A stretch of 64,000 nucleotides of DNA, from positions 62,001 to 126,000 of the forward strand of contig CABQLM010000002.1 in the NCBI GenBank assembly GCA_902465105.1. The letters are read 5' to 3'. Under the pieces are notes generated by a model that searched no databases, was not told the DNA's origin, and saw only the letters and a program-made list of their open reading frames with translations. This DNA is from an uncultured Collinsella sp. (GTDB taxonomy: Bacteria; Actinomycetota; Coriobacteriia; Coriobacteriales; Coriobacteriaceae). Shown here in pieces: positions 15,707-24,103 of the stretch (position 1 is the stretch's first letter; the number at the start of each line of letters is the position of its first letter). The position numbers and the translations under genes were made by a program.

Positions 15707-18589
15707 CTAAATAAACACGTCGACGAGGATGGGCATAAGGTTGAGCAGGCCAAACACCAGCGCCACACCCCAGCCGAGCTTAAAGCAACTGCGCCAGGTG
15801 CTGCGCGCGAAGGTGTTGTCGATCAGCACCTCGACAAAATACGTCGCGGCCATAACGACCAGGGCGACCACCCAGCTCACCGGGTTGTCCCAGACAAAGA
15901 ACATGCCCACCCACATCAAAAACAGCACGGTCTCGCACCAGTGCATAAGGGTCATCTTGGCCAGCGTGCCGCCGCTCATCTCGGTGGCGACGCCCTGGAC
16001 GATCTCCTGATGCGCGTGATGCGAGTATGAAAGATCGAACGGCGACTTGCGCAGCTTAATGGTAAGCACCGCGAGCAGCGCGAGAAAAATGGGCGCGCTG
16101 TACACGATGACGGGCGCCGACTGCCCCGTCACGGCGATGGAATCAAAGCTGTCGGTGGCAAGGTACAGGCCCACGCTCATCAGCAGAACGGCGGGCTCGT
16201 AACTCATAACCTGCAGCAGCTCACGGTCGGCGCCAACCTGGGCAAACGGGCTTTGCGTCGAGGCGGACGCCAGCACCACAAAGATCGCGGCGAGCGTAAC
16301 CATAAAGGCGCACAACAGCGTGTTGGAACCCGACACAAAGATGCCGCCGCCCACGACGGTGAAGATGAGCGCGCACGCCATATAGGTATCGTCCATGGTG
16401 TTTACGCTGGCGGGGGCCTTGCGCAGCAGCTTGGCAACGTCGTAGAAAGGCTGCAGCAGGCGCGGGCCCACGCGGCCCTGCATGCGGGCGGACAGCTTGC
16501 GGTCAAGGCCGTCGATCAGGCCACCAACCAAAGGCGCCAGCAAGGCAAACGCCACGGTACCAATAAATATGCCCACGACACCCGAGCCTTCAAAATACTT
16601 GCCGCGCAGCACCGAGGGCGCACTCATGGCAAGTCGCTCGGGCCCAATCCACGCGCAACACAGCAGGGCAAACAAGATAATGCTGCAGCACACGACGCTA
16701 CCCGCGGGGCCAATACGCTTCTCGCCAAGGGCGTCCTCCGAGTACCAATTGCGCTTTTCGGCCTTCACCTCGTGTCCCATCGAGCCGCGGAAATGGCGAT
16801 ATTTGTCGGTTCCCACGCCCGAAAGATATACGTTTACGTGCGGTTTATTGCTCACGCGGAATGAAGTCAGCAGCACCACGGCGATAAACGCCACGATAAC
16901 CACCATCAGATACATGGCATCCTTGCCAATAACGTACGGCACGCGGCCAAACACCATGGCCAAGTAAGGCGACACCAGACCGCTCGAGATAACCGGGAAC
17001 GCCACGCAGCACAGAATCAGCAGCGCGGCGATGGTGTTGAGGGCCATCCATTCGGTCTTATGGACATTAACCTCAACGTTTTGAGCCGTGGGGTCGACGC
17101 CCGAAAGCTTGGCAAGCCACTTGCCCCAGAAGAAGAATGTCGCGGCCGAGCCAAAGGCCAGCACCATGATCATGAGCACGTTACCGGTCTGCGCAAACGC
17201 CACCAGGGCGCCCCACTTGGACACGAGCATGCCAAACGGCGCTACAAACATGCCCATGATGCCCAGCATCATCAGGCGCGTCAGATGCGGCATGCGGCTG
17301 AACATACCGTCCATGTCCTCGATATTGCGGCTACCGATATGATGCTCGGCCGTACCCACGCACAGGAACAGCAGCGACTTGGCTACCGTGTGGAACAGGA
17401 TTAGGAAGATGGCCGCCCATACGGCCTCGGGTGCGCCGACGCCCAAGCAGGCACTGATGAGGCCCAAGTTGGAAATGGTGGAGTACGCGAGCACGCGTTT
17501 GGCGTTGCTCTGCGAAATGGCCATGAGGGCAGCGAGCAAAAACGTGATGGCACCCACACTCGTGACCATAAAGCCGGTCACGGGATAGATGGCATAGAGC
17601 GGGCTCAGCTTGACCATCAGGAACACGCCGGCCTTGACCATGGTGGACGAGTGCAGCAGGGCGCTCGTGGGCGTGGGGGCAACCATGGCACCCAACAGCC
17701 ACGTGTGGAACGGCATCTGTGCGGCCTTGGTGAGTGCGGCGAGCGACAGCAGAACGACCGGCATCACCAGCAGCGCGGATTGCGCGGTTCCGGCGCCGGA
17801 AAGCTCGATCATGCCCGAGATGGTCAGCGGCATGCCGTTGACGTGCAGGAACATAAGGCCCGCCAAAAACGCGATGCCGCCCAGCATGTTAAGGATGATC
17901 TGGGTAAAGGCGTTTTTGATGGCCTCAGGCGTGCGCGTATAGCCAATCATAAGGAACGAGCACACGGTGGTGATTTCCCAGCCGCAGAACAGCCACTCCA
18001 GGTTGTCGCTCGTCACGATGACGAACATGGCCGAGAGGAACAGGAACATAAGCGCCAGGAACTGCGGGCGTCGGTCGGGCGCGGTCTGCCCGCGCAGCGC
18101 AGCCTCGTGCTCGTCATGGGCCTGGAAGTCCTTCATATAACCCAAGGCATACACGCAGATCAGGCTGCCGACAATGCCGACGGCGAGCACCATGATCACA
18201 CTCATGTAGTCTAGGTAGAGCGGCGTTGCGGTGACGGCCTCGGCCGCAGGCAACGTCATGGTCGCGAAGGCAATCGAGCCCGCCAGCTGCACCACGCCGA
18301 GCACACCGGTAAGCGCGTTCCTATATTTGAACGCGTTGTACAGGATGACGGCGCACAGAATTACGTCGATGACGGAGCTGGTGATCGAGAGCACATGCGA
18401 GGTGCCGGGGGCAACCTCAAAGCTCTGCGGACCCGTACCAAAAAACATGACGGCGACTACAACTGTCACCGCCATGATAATGCCGGAGCCTATGAGCCCC
18501 ACCGCATCGCGAGCTCGGTCACCGCGCGCGAGCAGCATGCCCAGCGCCGGTACCAGCGGAAACAGGGTAAGGAAATACAGTAGCGTCAT
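15707..18589 (-). CDS. Fused Ech hydrogenase membrane subunits EchA-EchB (NuoL-NuoH fusion)
   Basis: A 960-residue polytopic membrane protein. Residues 1 to about 650 are a proton-pumping antiporter-like subunit (NuoL/MrpA/EchA), with LLHSSTMVKAGVFLMVKLSP as the characteristic helix. From about 665 to 960 the sequence is NuoH/EchB-like: LSARMQGRVGPRLLQPFYDV and later EIVQGVATEMSGG, the quinone-loop-like acidic segment of that family. In described Ech operons these are two genes; here they share one reading frame with no stop or start between. GGGGGAG precedes the ATG. It is the first gene of the operon and anchors the hydrogenase, coupling ferredoxin oxidation and H2 formation to ion translocation. 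Confidence 0.88.
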   Translation of the reverse strand: MTLLYFLTLFPLVPALGMLLARGDRARDAVGLIGSGIIMAVTVVVAVMFFGTGPQSFEVAPGTSHVLSITSSVIDVILCAVILYNAFKYRNALTGVLGVVQLAGSIAFATMTLPAAEAVTATPLYLDYMSVIMVLAVGIVGSLICVYALGYMKDFQAHDEHEAALRGQTAPDRRPQFLALMFLFLSAMFVIVTSDNLEWLFCGWEITTVCSFLMIGYTRTPEAIKNAFTQIILNMLGGIAFLAGLMFLHVNGMPLTISGMIELSGAGTAQSALLVMPVVLLSLAALTKAAQMPFHTWLLGAMVAPTPTSALLHSSTMVKAGVFLMVKLSPLYAIYPVTGFMVTSVGAITFLLAALMAISQSNAKRVLAYSTISNLGLISACLGVGAPEAVWAAIFLILFHTVAKSLLFLCVGTAEHHIGSRNIEDMDGMFSRMPHLTRLMMLGIMGMFVAPFGMLVSKWGALVAFAQTGNVLMIMVLAFGSAATFFFWGKWLAKLSGVDPTAQNVEVNVHKTEWMALNTIAALLILCCVAFPVISSGLVSPYLAMVFGRVPYVIGKDAMYLMVVIVAFIAVVLLTSFRVSNKPHVNVYLSGVGTDKYRHFRGSMGHEVKAEKRNWYSEDALGEKRIGPAGSVVCCSIILFALLCCAWIGPERLAMSAPSVLRGKYFEGSGVVGIFIGTVAFALLAPLVGGLIDGLDRKLSARMQGRVGPRLLQPFYDVAKLLRKAPASVNTMDDTYMACALIFTVVGGGIFVSGSNTLLCAFMVTLAAIFVVLASASTQSPFAQVGADRELLQVMSYEPAVLLMSVGLYLATDSFDSIAVTGQSAPVIVYSAPIFLALLAVLTIKLRKSPFDLSYSHHAHQEIVQGVATEMSGGTLAKMTLMHWCETVLFLMWVGMFFVWDNPVSWVVALVVMAATYFVEVLIDNTFARSTWRSCFKLGWGVALVFGLLNLMPILVDVFI

Positions 18590-18844
18590 ACCATCGCTCC
18601 CCCATGCAAAAACGCTGCAATTGTTTAACGTTATAGCTCAATTGAGGAGTAGCGGCGGCGGGTTTTCGGTCAACTGGGGAGTTTTATACGTTCGGGGCAA
18701 GGAGTCTGTCCGCATTGGAGTAGAAGAGTGACGTTTCCTTACCGCAGCGATGGGCGCGCGGGCACTGCGCGCGGTTTATTGGCCACTTTGGAGGATGTCC
18801 CGATAGGCACGCGGCGATCCGAAAAGTTGTCTCGGCAAGAAAAA

Positions 18845-18862
18845 TGCGCCCCTGTGGGCGCA
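18845..18862 (-). terminator. Intrinsic terminator of the HTH gene
   Basis: A 7-bp stem TGCGCCC/GGGCGCA with a 4-nt loop is followed on the minus strand by TTTTTCTTG, 12 nt past the stop of the gene at 18875. Confidence 0.7.
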
Positions 18863-18874
18863 CCATCCCGCTCG

Positions 18875-19270
18875 CTATTCCGCCTTTTTAACGCGCGGTT
18901 TACGGCCTCGCGGCTTATCAACCAGAGCGGCCTCGCCGCCATTGCGATACAGACGACACCAGGCCTTGACCGAAGACTCACTGGGGATCTGATGTTTAAT
19001 CATAGCTTCGCGCACCGTTAGGCCATTTTCCAAGCGATCTTTAACCACGGCAAGCTTAACGTCAAACGAATACGTGTGGTGATGAGAGCCCGCATTAAGA
19101 ACGGCGTCGGCGCCACCCACGGCATACGCGCGGGCCCACTGTCGAGCTGTGTCCTGGGGGATGCCAAGCTCTGCGGCGAGAGCGCGATGACCGACCCCCT
19201 CTTGGAGGATCTCGACGGCGCGCTGCCTAATCTCGGGCGCATGCGTGCGAGTCCTTGCTGCTTCTGACAT
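18875..19270 (-). CDS. Solitary double-HTH protein, IS3 OrfA-like
   Basis: A 131-residue protein with two helix-turn-helix units: APEIRQRAVEILQEGVG then HRALAAELGIPQDTARQW, and later FDVKLAVVKDRLENGLTVREA with SSVKAWCRLYRNGGEAAL. This is the layout of IS3/IS150-group OrfA, which binds transposon ends, but the leucine zipper that normally follows is missing and no OrfB transposase or inverted repeats are visible nearby. The tail KPRGRKPRVKKAE is basic. A GTG at 19279 is an alternative start. It sits in a stretch much poorer in GC than its neighbours. It may be a remnant or a domesticated DNA-binding protein. Confidence 0.7.
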   Translation of the reverse strand: MSEAARTRTHAPEIRQRAVEILQEGVGHRALAAELGIPQDTARQWARAYAVGGADAVLNAGSHHHTYSFDVKLAVVKDRLENGLTVREAMIKHQIPSESSVKAWCRLYRNGGEAALVDKPRGRKPRVKKAE

Positions 19271-19279
19271 ACCTGCCAC

Positions 19280-19599
19280 TTCTACTTTTTAGCCATAAAC
19301 ACTAATTTGCTACCTTACGTGCAAGTTAGATAGTAGCATTTTACTGTTTACACGCAGCAGTTAATTGCAAATCGCATCGCAGGAATTTGCATATTTGCCA
19401 CCGATATACCGCATTTCCATAGCATTTCCTTAGCATTTGTTTATGCAGGTAACACGTATGGCAACTAGAAGAGTTTTAACCGACAAGATTGGTGTCTAAT
19501 TACCTCTTTGATGTAATATTGTTAAATATTGACCCCTCCTCAAAAAGAGGTCGTCCGCGCAAGCGGACATTTCCATACCTCTCCATGCCAAAAGTCACC
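19280..19599. other. AT-rich intergenic stretch upstream of the HTH gene
   Basis: About 320 bp without a credible gene. The composition drops far below the GC-rich surroundings, with strings such as TTGCATATTTGCC and repeated GCATTT. A small stem CCTC/GAGG and CGTCCGCGCAAGCGGAC lie at its far end. It must contain the promoter of the HTH gene. The composition suggests horizontal origin. Confidence 0.5.
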
Positions 19600-19661
19600 C
19601 CGGCGAAAGATCAACCGGGTTGGGCCCGCCTTCGCAGACCCAACCCGGTCGTTTTCGCTGG
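19600..19661 (-). terminator. Strong hairpin downstream of the FadH-like gene
   Basis: Stem ACCGGGTTGGG (19614-19624) pairs with CCCAACCCGGT (19639-19649), extended by CGGCGAAA/TTTTCGCTG outside, about 60 nt past the stop of the reductase gene. A short TTTT follows on the minus strand. Confidence 0.55.
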
Positions 19662-19716
19662 GACGCAGCCGGGCGAGGTGGATCCGTGTTACCGCCCCGC
19701 CCCGCTGCGATGTTAA

Positions 19717-21790
19717 CTACAGCTCGTTGGCCGCGTGATACGCCGTGCGAATGGCGCTTGCAATGTCGGCGGTGCGCTCACCCGAGCAGTCGCCCACGCA
19801 GGTCACGGGCACCGTCACGCCATCCAGGTCAAACGCGTTGGCCTTGGAGCCCACAGCCATCACCACGTAATCGCAGGCGATCTTCACCGGCTCCTCGGCG
19901 CCGTCCTCGGTGGTATGAACAGCCTCCACGCCCCCGTCGGTAATGGCGGTCAGGCGGGTCTTCACGTGCTGCTCCACGTTGTGCTCTGCAAAGTCGCTCA
20001 TAATCAGCGGCAGAATGGTCTCGGACTCGCCCGCGGCAATCTTGTCGAGCATCTCGACGATCGCCACCTTGCAGCCGTGCTGCAGCAGGTACTCGGCAGT
20101 CTCGGTGCCCACCAAGCCACCGCCGATAACGGCGACGCGGCCCGTAAGCTCCACCTTGCCGGCCAGCACGTCCCAGCTCGAGACGACCTTCTCCGAGTCG
20201 GCACCCGGAACGGGGATGACCACGTCGTGCGCGCCCACGGCCACAATCGCGGCGTCGGCGGCGTTGAGGTCCTCAGCGGTAGCAACGTGGTTGAGCTCAA
20301 CCTTCACACCCAGGCCAGGCAGAATTTTCTCGTAGTACTCGACCGAGCGCATGATCTCGTTCTTGCGAGGAGGCGCGGCTGCCAGCACAATCTGGCCGCC
20401 CAGATGATCGCTCGCCTCGTAGACGGTCACAGCGTAGCCGCGCTTGGCCGCAACGCGTGCGGCCTCCAGGCCGGCAATACCGCCGCCCACCACGGCGATC
20501 TTTTTGTCGCCCTCGCCCGGCTTGATGGCGATGGTCGCCTCGTCACCGTTCTCGGCATTGAGCACGCACGAGATGTACTTGCGGTTTTGAATCGCATCGA
20601 CGCAGCCCTTGTTGGATGTACTTGCGGTTTTGAATCGCATCGACGCAGCCCTTGTTGCAGTTGAGGCACTCGCGAATGGGTTCGCCCGTGGCGGCTTTCA
20701 ACGCAATGTCGGGATCGCACATGAGCGAGCGGCCATAGGCGATGATGTCGGCCGCGCCGTCTTCCAGAATCTTCTCGCCGGCCTCGACCGAGACCACGCG
20801 GCCGACGGTGGCCACCGGCACGGAGACCAGGGCCTTGACGCGCTCGGCCACGGGTAACGTCCAGTTGTAGGGCATGGCACCCATGGGCGGAATGGTGTCG
20901 CCCATGTTGCCGGTATGGTTTGCCTGCGCGACCTGGATCATATCGATGCCCGCGCCCTCGAGCAGCTTGGCAAACTCGCAGGCCTCGTCGGGCTGCAGGC
21001 CGCCCTTGCCGCGCGGCGTGCCGTCGGGGTTCTCCATGATTACGGGGAGCTTGTACTCCACCATCAGCTCCGGCGCGGCCTCCTTAATGGCAGCGACGAC
21101 CTCCAGCGCATAGCGAACGCGGTTCTCGAACGAGCCACCGTACTCGTCGGTGCGCTTGTTGAGGATTGCCGAGCACAGCGAACCCACCAGACGGTCGCCG
21201 TGGACCTCGATGGCGTCGATGCCGGCCTGCTGCGCGCGGGCGGCCGAGGCGGCGATGGCCTCCTTGATCTGGGTGAGCTGCTCCACGCTGGCCTCGTTCA
21301 CAAAGTGCTGCATGTCATGGTGAAGCTTGGCATATGCCTGCTTGCGGATCTCGTTGGACTCGGCCATCTTGGCGGCAAAGGTCTCCTCGTCGCCGGCGGC
21401 CTTGGCCTCCTGCGCGGCCTTGGCGGCAGCCATGGAGCCCATGACCATGCGGCCGACGCCGGGCACGTCGTACTCGGGGTGGAACAGCTGCAGCGCGATC
21501 TTGGCGCCGTGCTTGTGGACGGTGTCGGCCAGTGCCTTAAACGTGGGGATCTGAGCGTCGGTCGCCAGCTTGGGCGTGGGGCTCGCGGTCATAACGGGAG
21601 CAACGTCGCCGATGACGATGTAGCTCGCGCCGCCACGGGCCAGGCGCTCATAAAAAGCCAGGCTGCGCTCGCCGATGGAACCGTCACGCTCCTCGTAGCC
21701 GGTGGTCAGCGGCGGGAACATAATGCGGTTTTTGAGCTCAAGGGGGCCAACCGTAATGGGCTGGAGCAGCTTGAATGCAGGTGCGGTCAT
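19717..21790 (-). pseudogene. FadH/BaiC-type NADH:flavin oxidoreductase, frameshifted by a 43-bp duplication
   Basis: An Old Yellow Enzyme-type reductase of the 2,4-dienoyl-CoA reductase family (FMN barrel, [4Fe-4S] cluster, FAD/NAD domain), acting on unsaturated acyl-CoA, steroid or bile-acid-like enoates. The first part (21790 to about 20615) carries the TIM barrel from LLQPITVGPLELKNRI to AYGRSLMCDPD and the cluster motif CLNCNKGC. The second part, in another frame, carries GGGIAGLEAARVAAKRGY (FAD) and VIGGGLVGTETAEYL (NAD). A perfect 43-bp tandem duplication at 20572-20657 breaks the frame within the iron-sulfur motif. Removing one copy gives an uninterrupted 676-residue protein. The start at 21790 is chosen because AGAGG lies 7 nt upstream. 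The enzyme family is clear; the substrate is not. Confidence 0.85.
20572..20657. repeat. Perfect 43-bp tandem duplication
   Basis: Copies 20572-20614 and 20615-20657 are identical. 43 is not a multiple of 3, so the duplication shifts the frame of the reductase gene. Confidence 0.95.
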
Positions 21791-21937
21791 GGACATTCCT
21801 CTCTTGTAGGCGCGGCGGCGATGATGCCGCGTAGTTGTCTAGAGGATATGGCATGGGAATACAGCAGCACAACGGAAATCGGCGAATATCAGGTGGCGGC
21901 TGGTGGATGGGGGTGGGACGGCCCGTCAGTTTGCCTC

Positions 21938-22072
21938 AATCTGTAACAGTTACGCGGCAAAACCGGGTCTTACTGTTACAGATCGAGATAAACGAGAGCG
22001 TTCCGTCGGAAAATCTCGATCTGTAACACCTAGCCGCCCAAATCGGAGCTAGATGTTACAGATCGAGATTTT
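21938..22072. repeat. Two tandem hairpins with four CTGTAACA boxes
   Basis: ATCTGTAACAGT and ACTGTTACAGATCGAGAT face each other at 21939-21988; ATCTCGATCTGTAACA and TGTTACAGATCGAGAT face each other at 22013-22070. The result is a doublet of palindromes in the ~360-bp gap between the reductase gene and tRNA-fMet. The arrangement resembles a BIME-like REP doublet. No gene is visible in this gap. Confidence 0.65.
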
Positions 22073-22157
22073 GTTTGAGAGGTCGAGAATTGGACCGAAA
22101 ACACGGTCCCGGAATAACAAAAAAGCTCGCCGGCTAGGCCGACGAGCTGCGAGTTCT

Positions 22158-22234
22158 TGGTCGCGGGGGCAGGATTTGAACCTACGACCTCCGGGTTATG
22201 AGCCCGGCGAGCTACCAGACTGCTCCACCCCGCA
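22158..22234 (-). tRNA. tRNA-fMet (CAT), initiator
   Basis: A 77-nt tRNA with encoded CCA. The anticodon loop is CTCATAA (anticodon CAT), the T-loop is TTCAAAT, and all four stems form. Three consecutive G:C pairs in the anticodon stem, the A11:U24 pair and the lack of a Watson-Crick pair at 1:72 (here U:G) mark it as the initiator rather than elongator methionine tRNA. Confidence 0.93.
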
Positions 22235-22386
22235 ATGTCTGGGCGCCTCATGTGCGCAAGAAAGAATATTACGTGGGAGTTCGGTAAACGGCAAGGAAAA
22301 TCTCGTAGAGCATAATTCCTTCATATTTAAACCCCTCAGCCCCTATCACCGCATACGAATCGCAGCCGAGCGCCGTCGACGGCGCG

Positions 22387-22394
22387 TATACAAT
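22387..22394 (+). promoter_or_regulatory. Probable -10 region of coaX
   Basis: TATACAAT lies 37 nt before the coaX start; the same TACAAT box precedes the histidine kinase, prs, the amino-acid transporter and carA genes. Confidence 0.45.
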
Positions 22395-22430
22395 GGTGCG
22401 CGTCCTTTTATGCCAACACCGGGAGTAGAC

Positions 22431-23204
22431 ATGCTGCTCGCTATCGATATGGGAAACACGCAGACGGCCATGGGCCTGTTTGACGGAGACGAGCTGGTAC
22501 AGTCGTGGCGCATGCCCACCGACCGCTCCTATACCGCCGACGAAATCCACGTGCGCCTGATGGGCTTCTTTAAGATGTACGACCTCTCGCTCGACGCGGT
22601 CGACGCGATCGCCTTCGCCGGCGTAGTGCCGCAGCTCTCGCGCGAGTGGCACACCGTGGCCGACCGCATCGCGGCAGACGCCATCGTTATCGGGCCGCAG
22701 ACTGCCGCCGTGACCAAGCTGCATACGGCACGCCCCCAGGCCGTAGGTGCCGACCGCATTGCCAACGCCGTCGCGGCCGAGACCTTCTACGGCACGCCGG
22801 CGATCGTGGTAGACTTTGGCACCGCAACCAATATCGATGTCATCGACGAGGACGGCTATTACATTGGCGGAGCGATTGCGCCGGGCATCCGCATCTCCAT
22901 GGACGCGCTTGCCGCCCGCGCCGCCAAGCTCGCCAGCGTTCCGCTCGAGGCGCCGGAGCACGCCATCGGCCGCGATACCGAGGAGTGCATCAAGGTCGGC
23001 GCCGTGATGGGCGCCGCCGCCATGGCCGAAGGCCTGGTCGCGCGCATGAAGCGCGAGCTGGGCCGCGACGATGCCACCGTTATCGCCACGGGCGGCCTTG
23101 CCGGTATCGTCGCCGATTCGACCGATGCCTTCGACGTGGTCGACGGACAGCTCACCATCAAGGGCATCTGCGAAATCTACCGCCGCATGCAGGAGCTGGG
23201 GTAG
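22431..23204 (+). CDS. coaX: Type III pantothenate kinase
   Basis: A 257-residue kinase catalysing ATP-dependent phosphorylation of pantothenate, the first step of coenzyme A synthesis. It is a member of the acetate/sugar kinase fold: DMGNTQTAMG near the N-terminus (phosphate 1), GADRIANAVAA, VVDFGTATNIDVID (phosphate 2) and GGAIAPGIRISMDAL follow in the order and spacing of CoaX. The length is normal. The start at 22431 has GGGAG 5 nt upstream. It is transcribed alone, divergent from the tRNA and convergent with the biotin-ligase-like gene. Confidence 0.93.
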   Translation: MLLAIDMGNTQTAMGLFDGDELVQSWRMPTDRSYTADEIHVRLMGFFKMYDLSLDAVDAIAFAGVVPQLSREWHTVADRIAADAIVIGPQTAAVTKLHTARPQAVGADRIANAVAAETFYGTPAIVVDFGTATNIDVIDEDGYYIGGAIAPGIRISMDALAARAAKLASVPLEAPEHAIGRDTEECIKVGAVMGAAAMAEGLVARMKRELGRDDATVIATGGLAGIVADSTDAFDVVDGQLTIKGICEIYRRMQELG

Positions 23205-23262
23205 GGCTGGGGCTTAAGTCGAGCACGCCCGATGCCACAGCCCCCGTAAACGTTCGCCATGT

Positions 23263-23303
23263 CTATTCCTCAAAAACGAAAATTTTTCAGTTTTGAGGAA
23301 TAG
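23263..23303 (+). terminator. Hairpin downstream of coaX
   Basis: CTATTCCTCAAAA pairs with TTTTGAGGAATAG across a 15-nt AT-rich loop, 60 nt after the coaX stop. AT-rich stem; it may be a terminator or a small REP. Confidence 0.45.
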
Positions 23304-23335
23304 GGCGCTGGCGACCCATCCCCCAGGCAAGCGAA

Positions 23336-23362
23336 ACCCTCCCCGGCATAGCCGAGGAGGGT
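23336..23362 (-). terminator. Hairpin downstream of the biotin-ligase-like gene
   Basis: ACCCTCCCCGGC pairs with GCCGAGGAGGGT across a 3-nt loop (one mismatch), 40 nt past the gene at 23402. It could work in both directions between convergent genes. Confidence 0.55.
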
Positions 23363-23401
23363 CTTGGTGTCATCGTTGTCTTTGAGCGCTAGCGCCTCGC
23401 G

Positions 23402-24103
23402 CTACAGTCCGCGAATCCGTACGGCCTCGGGTGGAAACTCCTGCTCACCGGCATCGGTCTTGATGGTCGCGCGACCCCAGATGTCCAGGCCCGCGAACAC
23501 GCCCACCGCGAGCGGCAGGCCGTTGGGCGACACCGCCGCAACTTGGCGACCGAGCAGCGGCACCATGTCGAAGTACTCGCCCAGCACGGGAGCCAGCGGA
23601 CCGGCAGCGCCCTGCGGTGTGTTGGCAACAACCGCCCAGGCGTCCACGCGGGTCAGCACGGCGGTGGCCAACGCCTCGACCAGCGCTTCGTCAGCCACAT
23701 CCACGCCAAGCTCGCCCAGCGCCGCGCGCTCAATATCCACCGTCACGGCACCGAACATGCCTGCGGCACCGGCGCCACCGTTGACGGCGACGCGTGCAAA
23801 CGGCGTCTCAAACGTAGGCGCGCCGCACACAATGTCGCTCGGCCATTGAATGCCCACCTTGCCGGCAAGGCCCAGTCCCGGTGCCGCAGCCGTTCCCACA
23901 AGCGCATCCATCATGCCCATCGCAGCCACAAACGGCAGGCCGTGGAAGGCATGCATGTTCACGTCGGGGCGAACGACCAGCGAAAATGTCAACGATGCAT
24001 CGCCCGCGCTCCAAGCGCACCAGCCCGCGGATGCGCCTTCGCGACCAGCGTCGCGCGCGGTGTCGAGCTCGGCACCGACGGCTACAGCATTCATCTCGAT
24101 CAT
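23402..24103 (-). CDS. Biotin/lipoate ligase-fold protein, degenerate BirA-like
   Basis: A 233-residue protein whose course resembles a biotin-protein ligase without the N-terminal regulator: SLTFSLVVRPDV (strand after the biotin loop), GLAGKVGIQWPSDIVCG (compare KWPND), and a C-terminal GLDIWGRATIKTDAGEQEFPPEAVRI like the BirA SH3-like domain. However, the GRGRxGR biotin/AMP loop is absent and the lysine of the KxxGIL motif cannot be found. It starts immediately after folK (adjacent, no gap) and so is probably co-transcribed with the folate gene. It may be an inactive ligase-fold protein or a divergent acyl-ligase. Function unproven. Confidence 0.5.
   Translation of the reverse strand: MIEMNAVAVGAELDTARDAGREGASAGWCAWSAGDASLTFSLVVRPDVNMHAFHGLPFVAAMGMMDALVGTAAAPGLGLAGKVGIQWPSDIVCGAPTFETPFARVAVNGGAGAAGMFGAVTVDIERAALGELGVDVADEALVEALATAVLTRVDAWAVVANTPQGAAGPLAPVLGEYFDMVPLLGRQVAAVSPNGLPLAVGVFAGLDIWGRATIKTDAGEQEFPPEAVRIRGL

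Noticed and set aside
22158-22234. tRNA as an integration site of a genomic island
   Set aside because: No integrase, no duplication of the tRNA 3' end and housekeeping genes on both sides.
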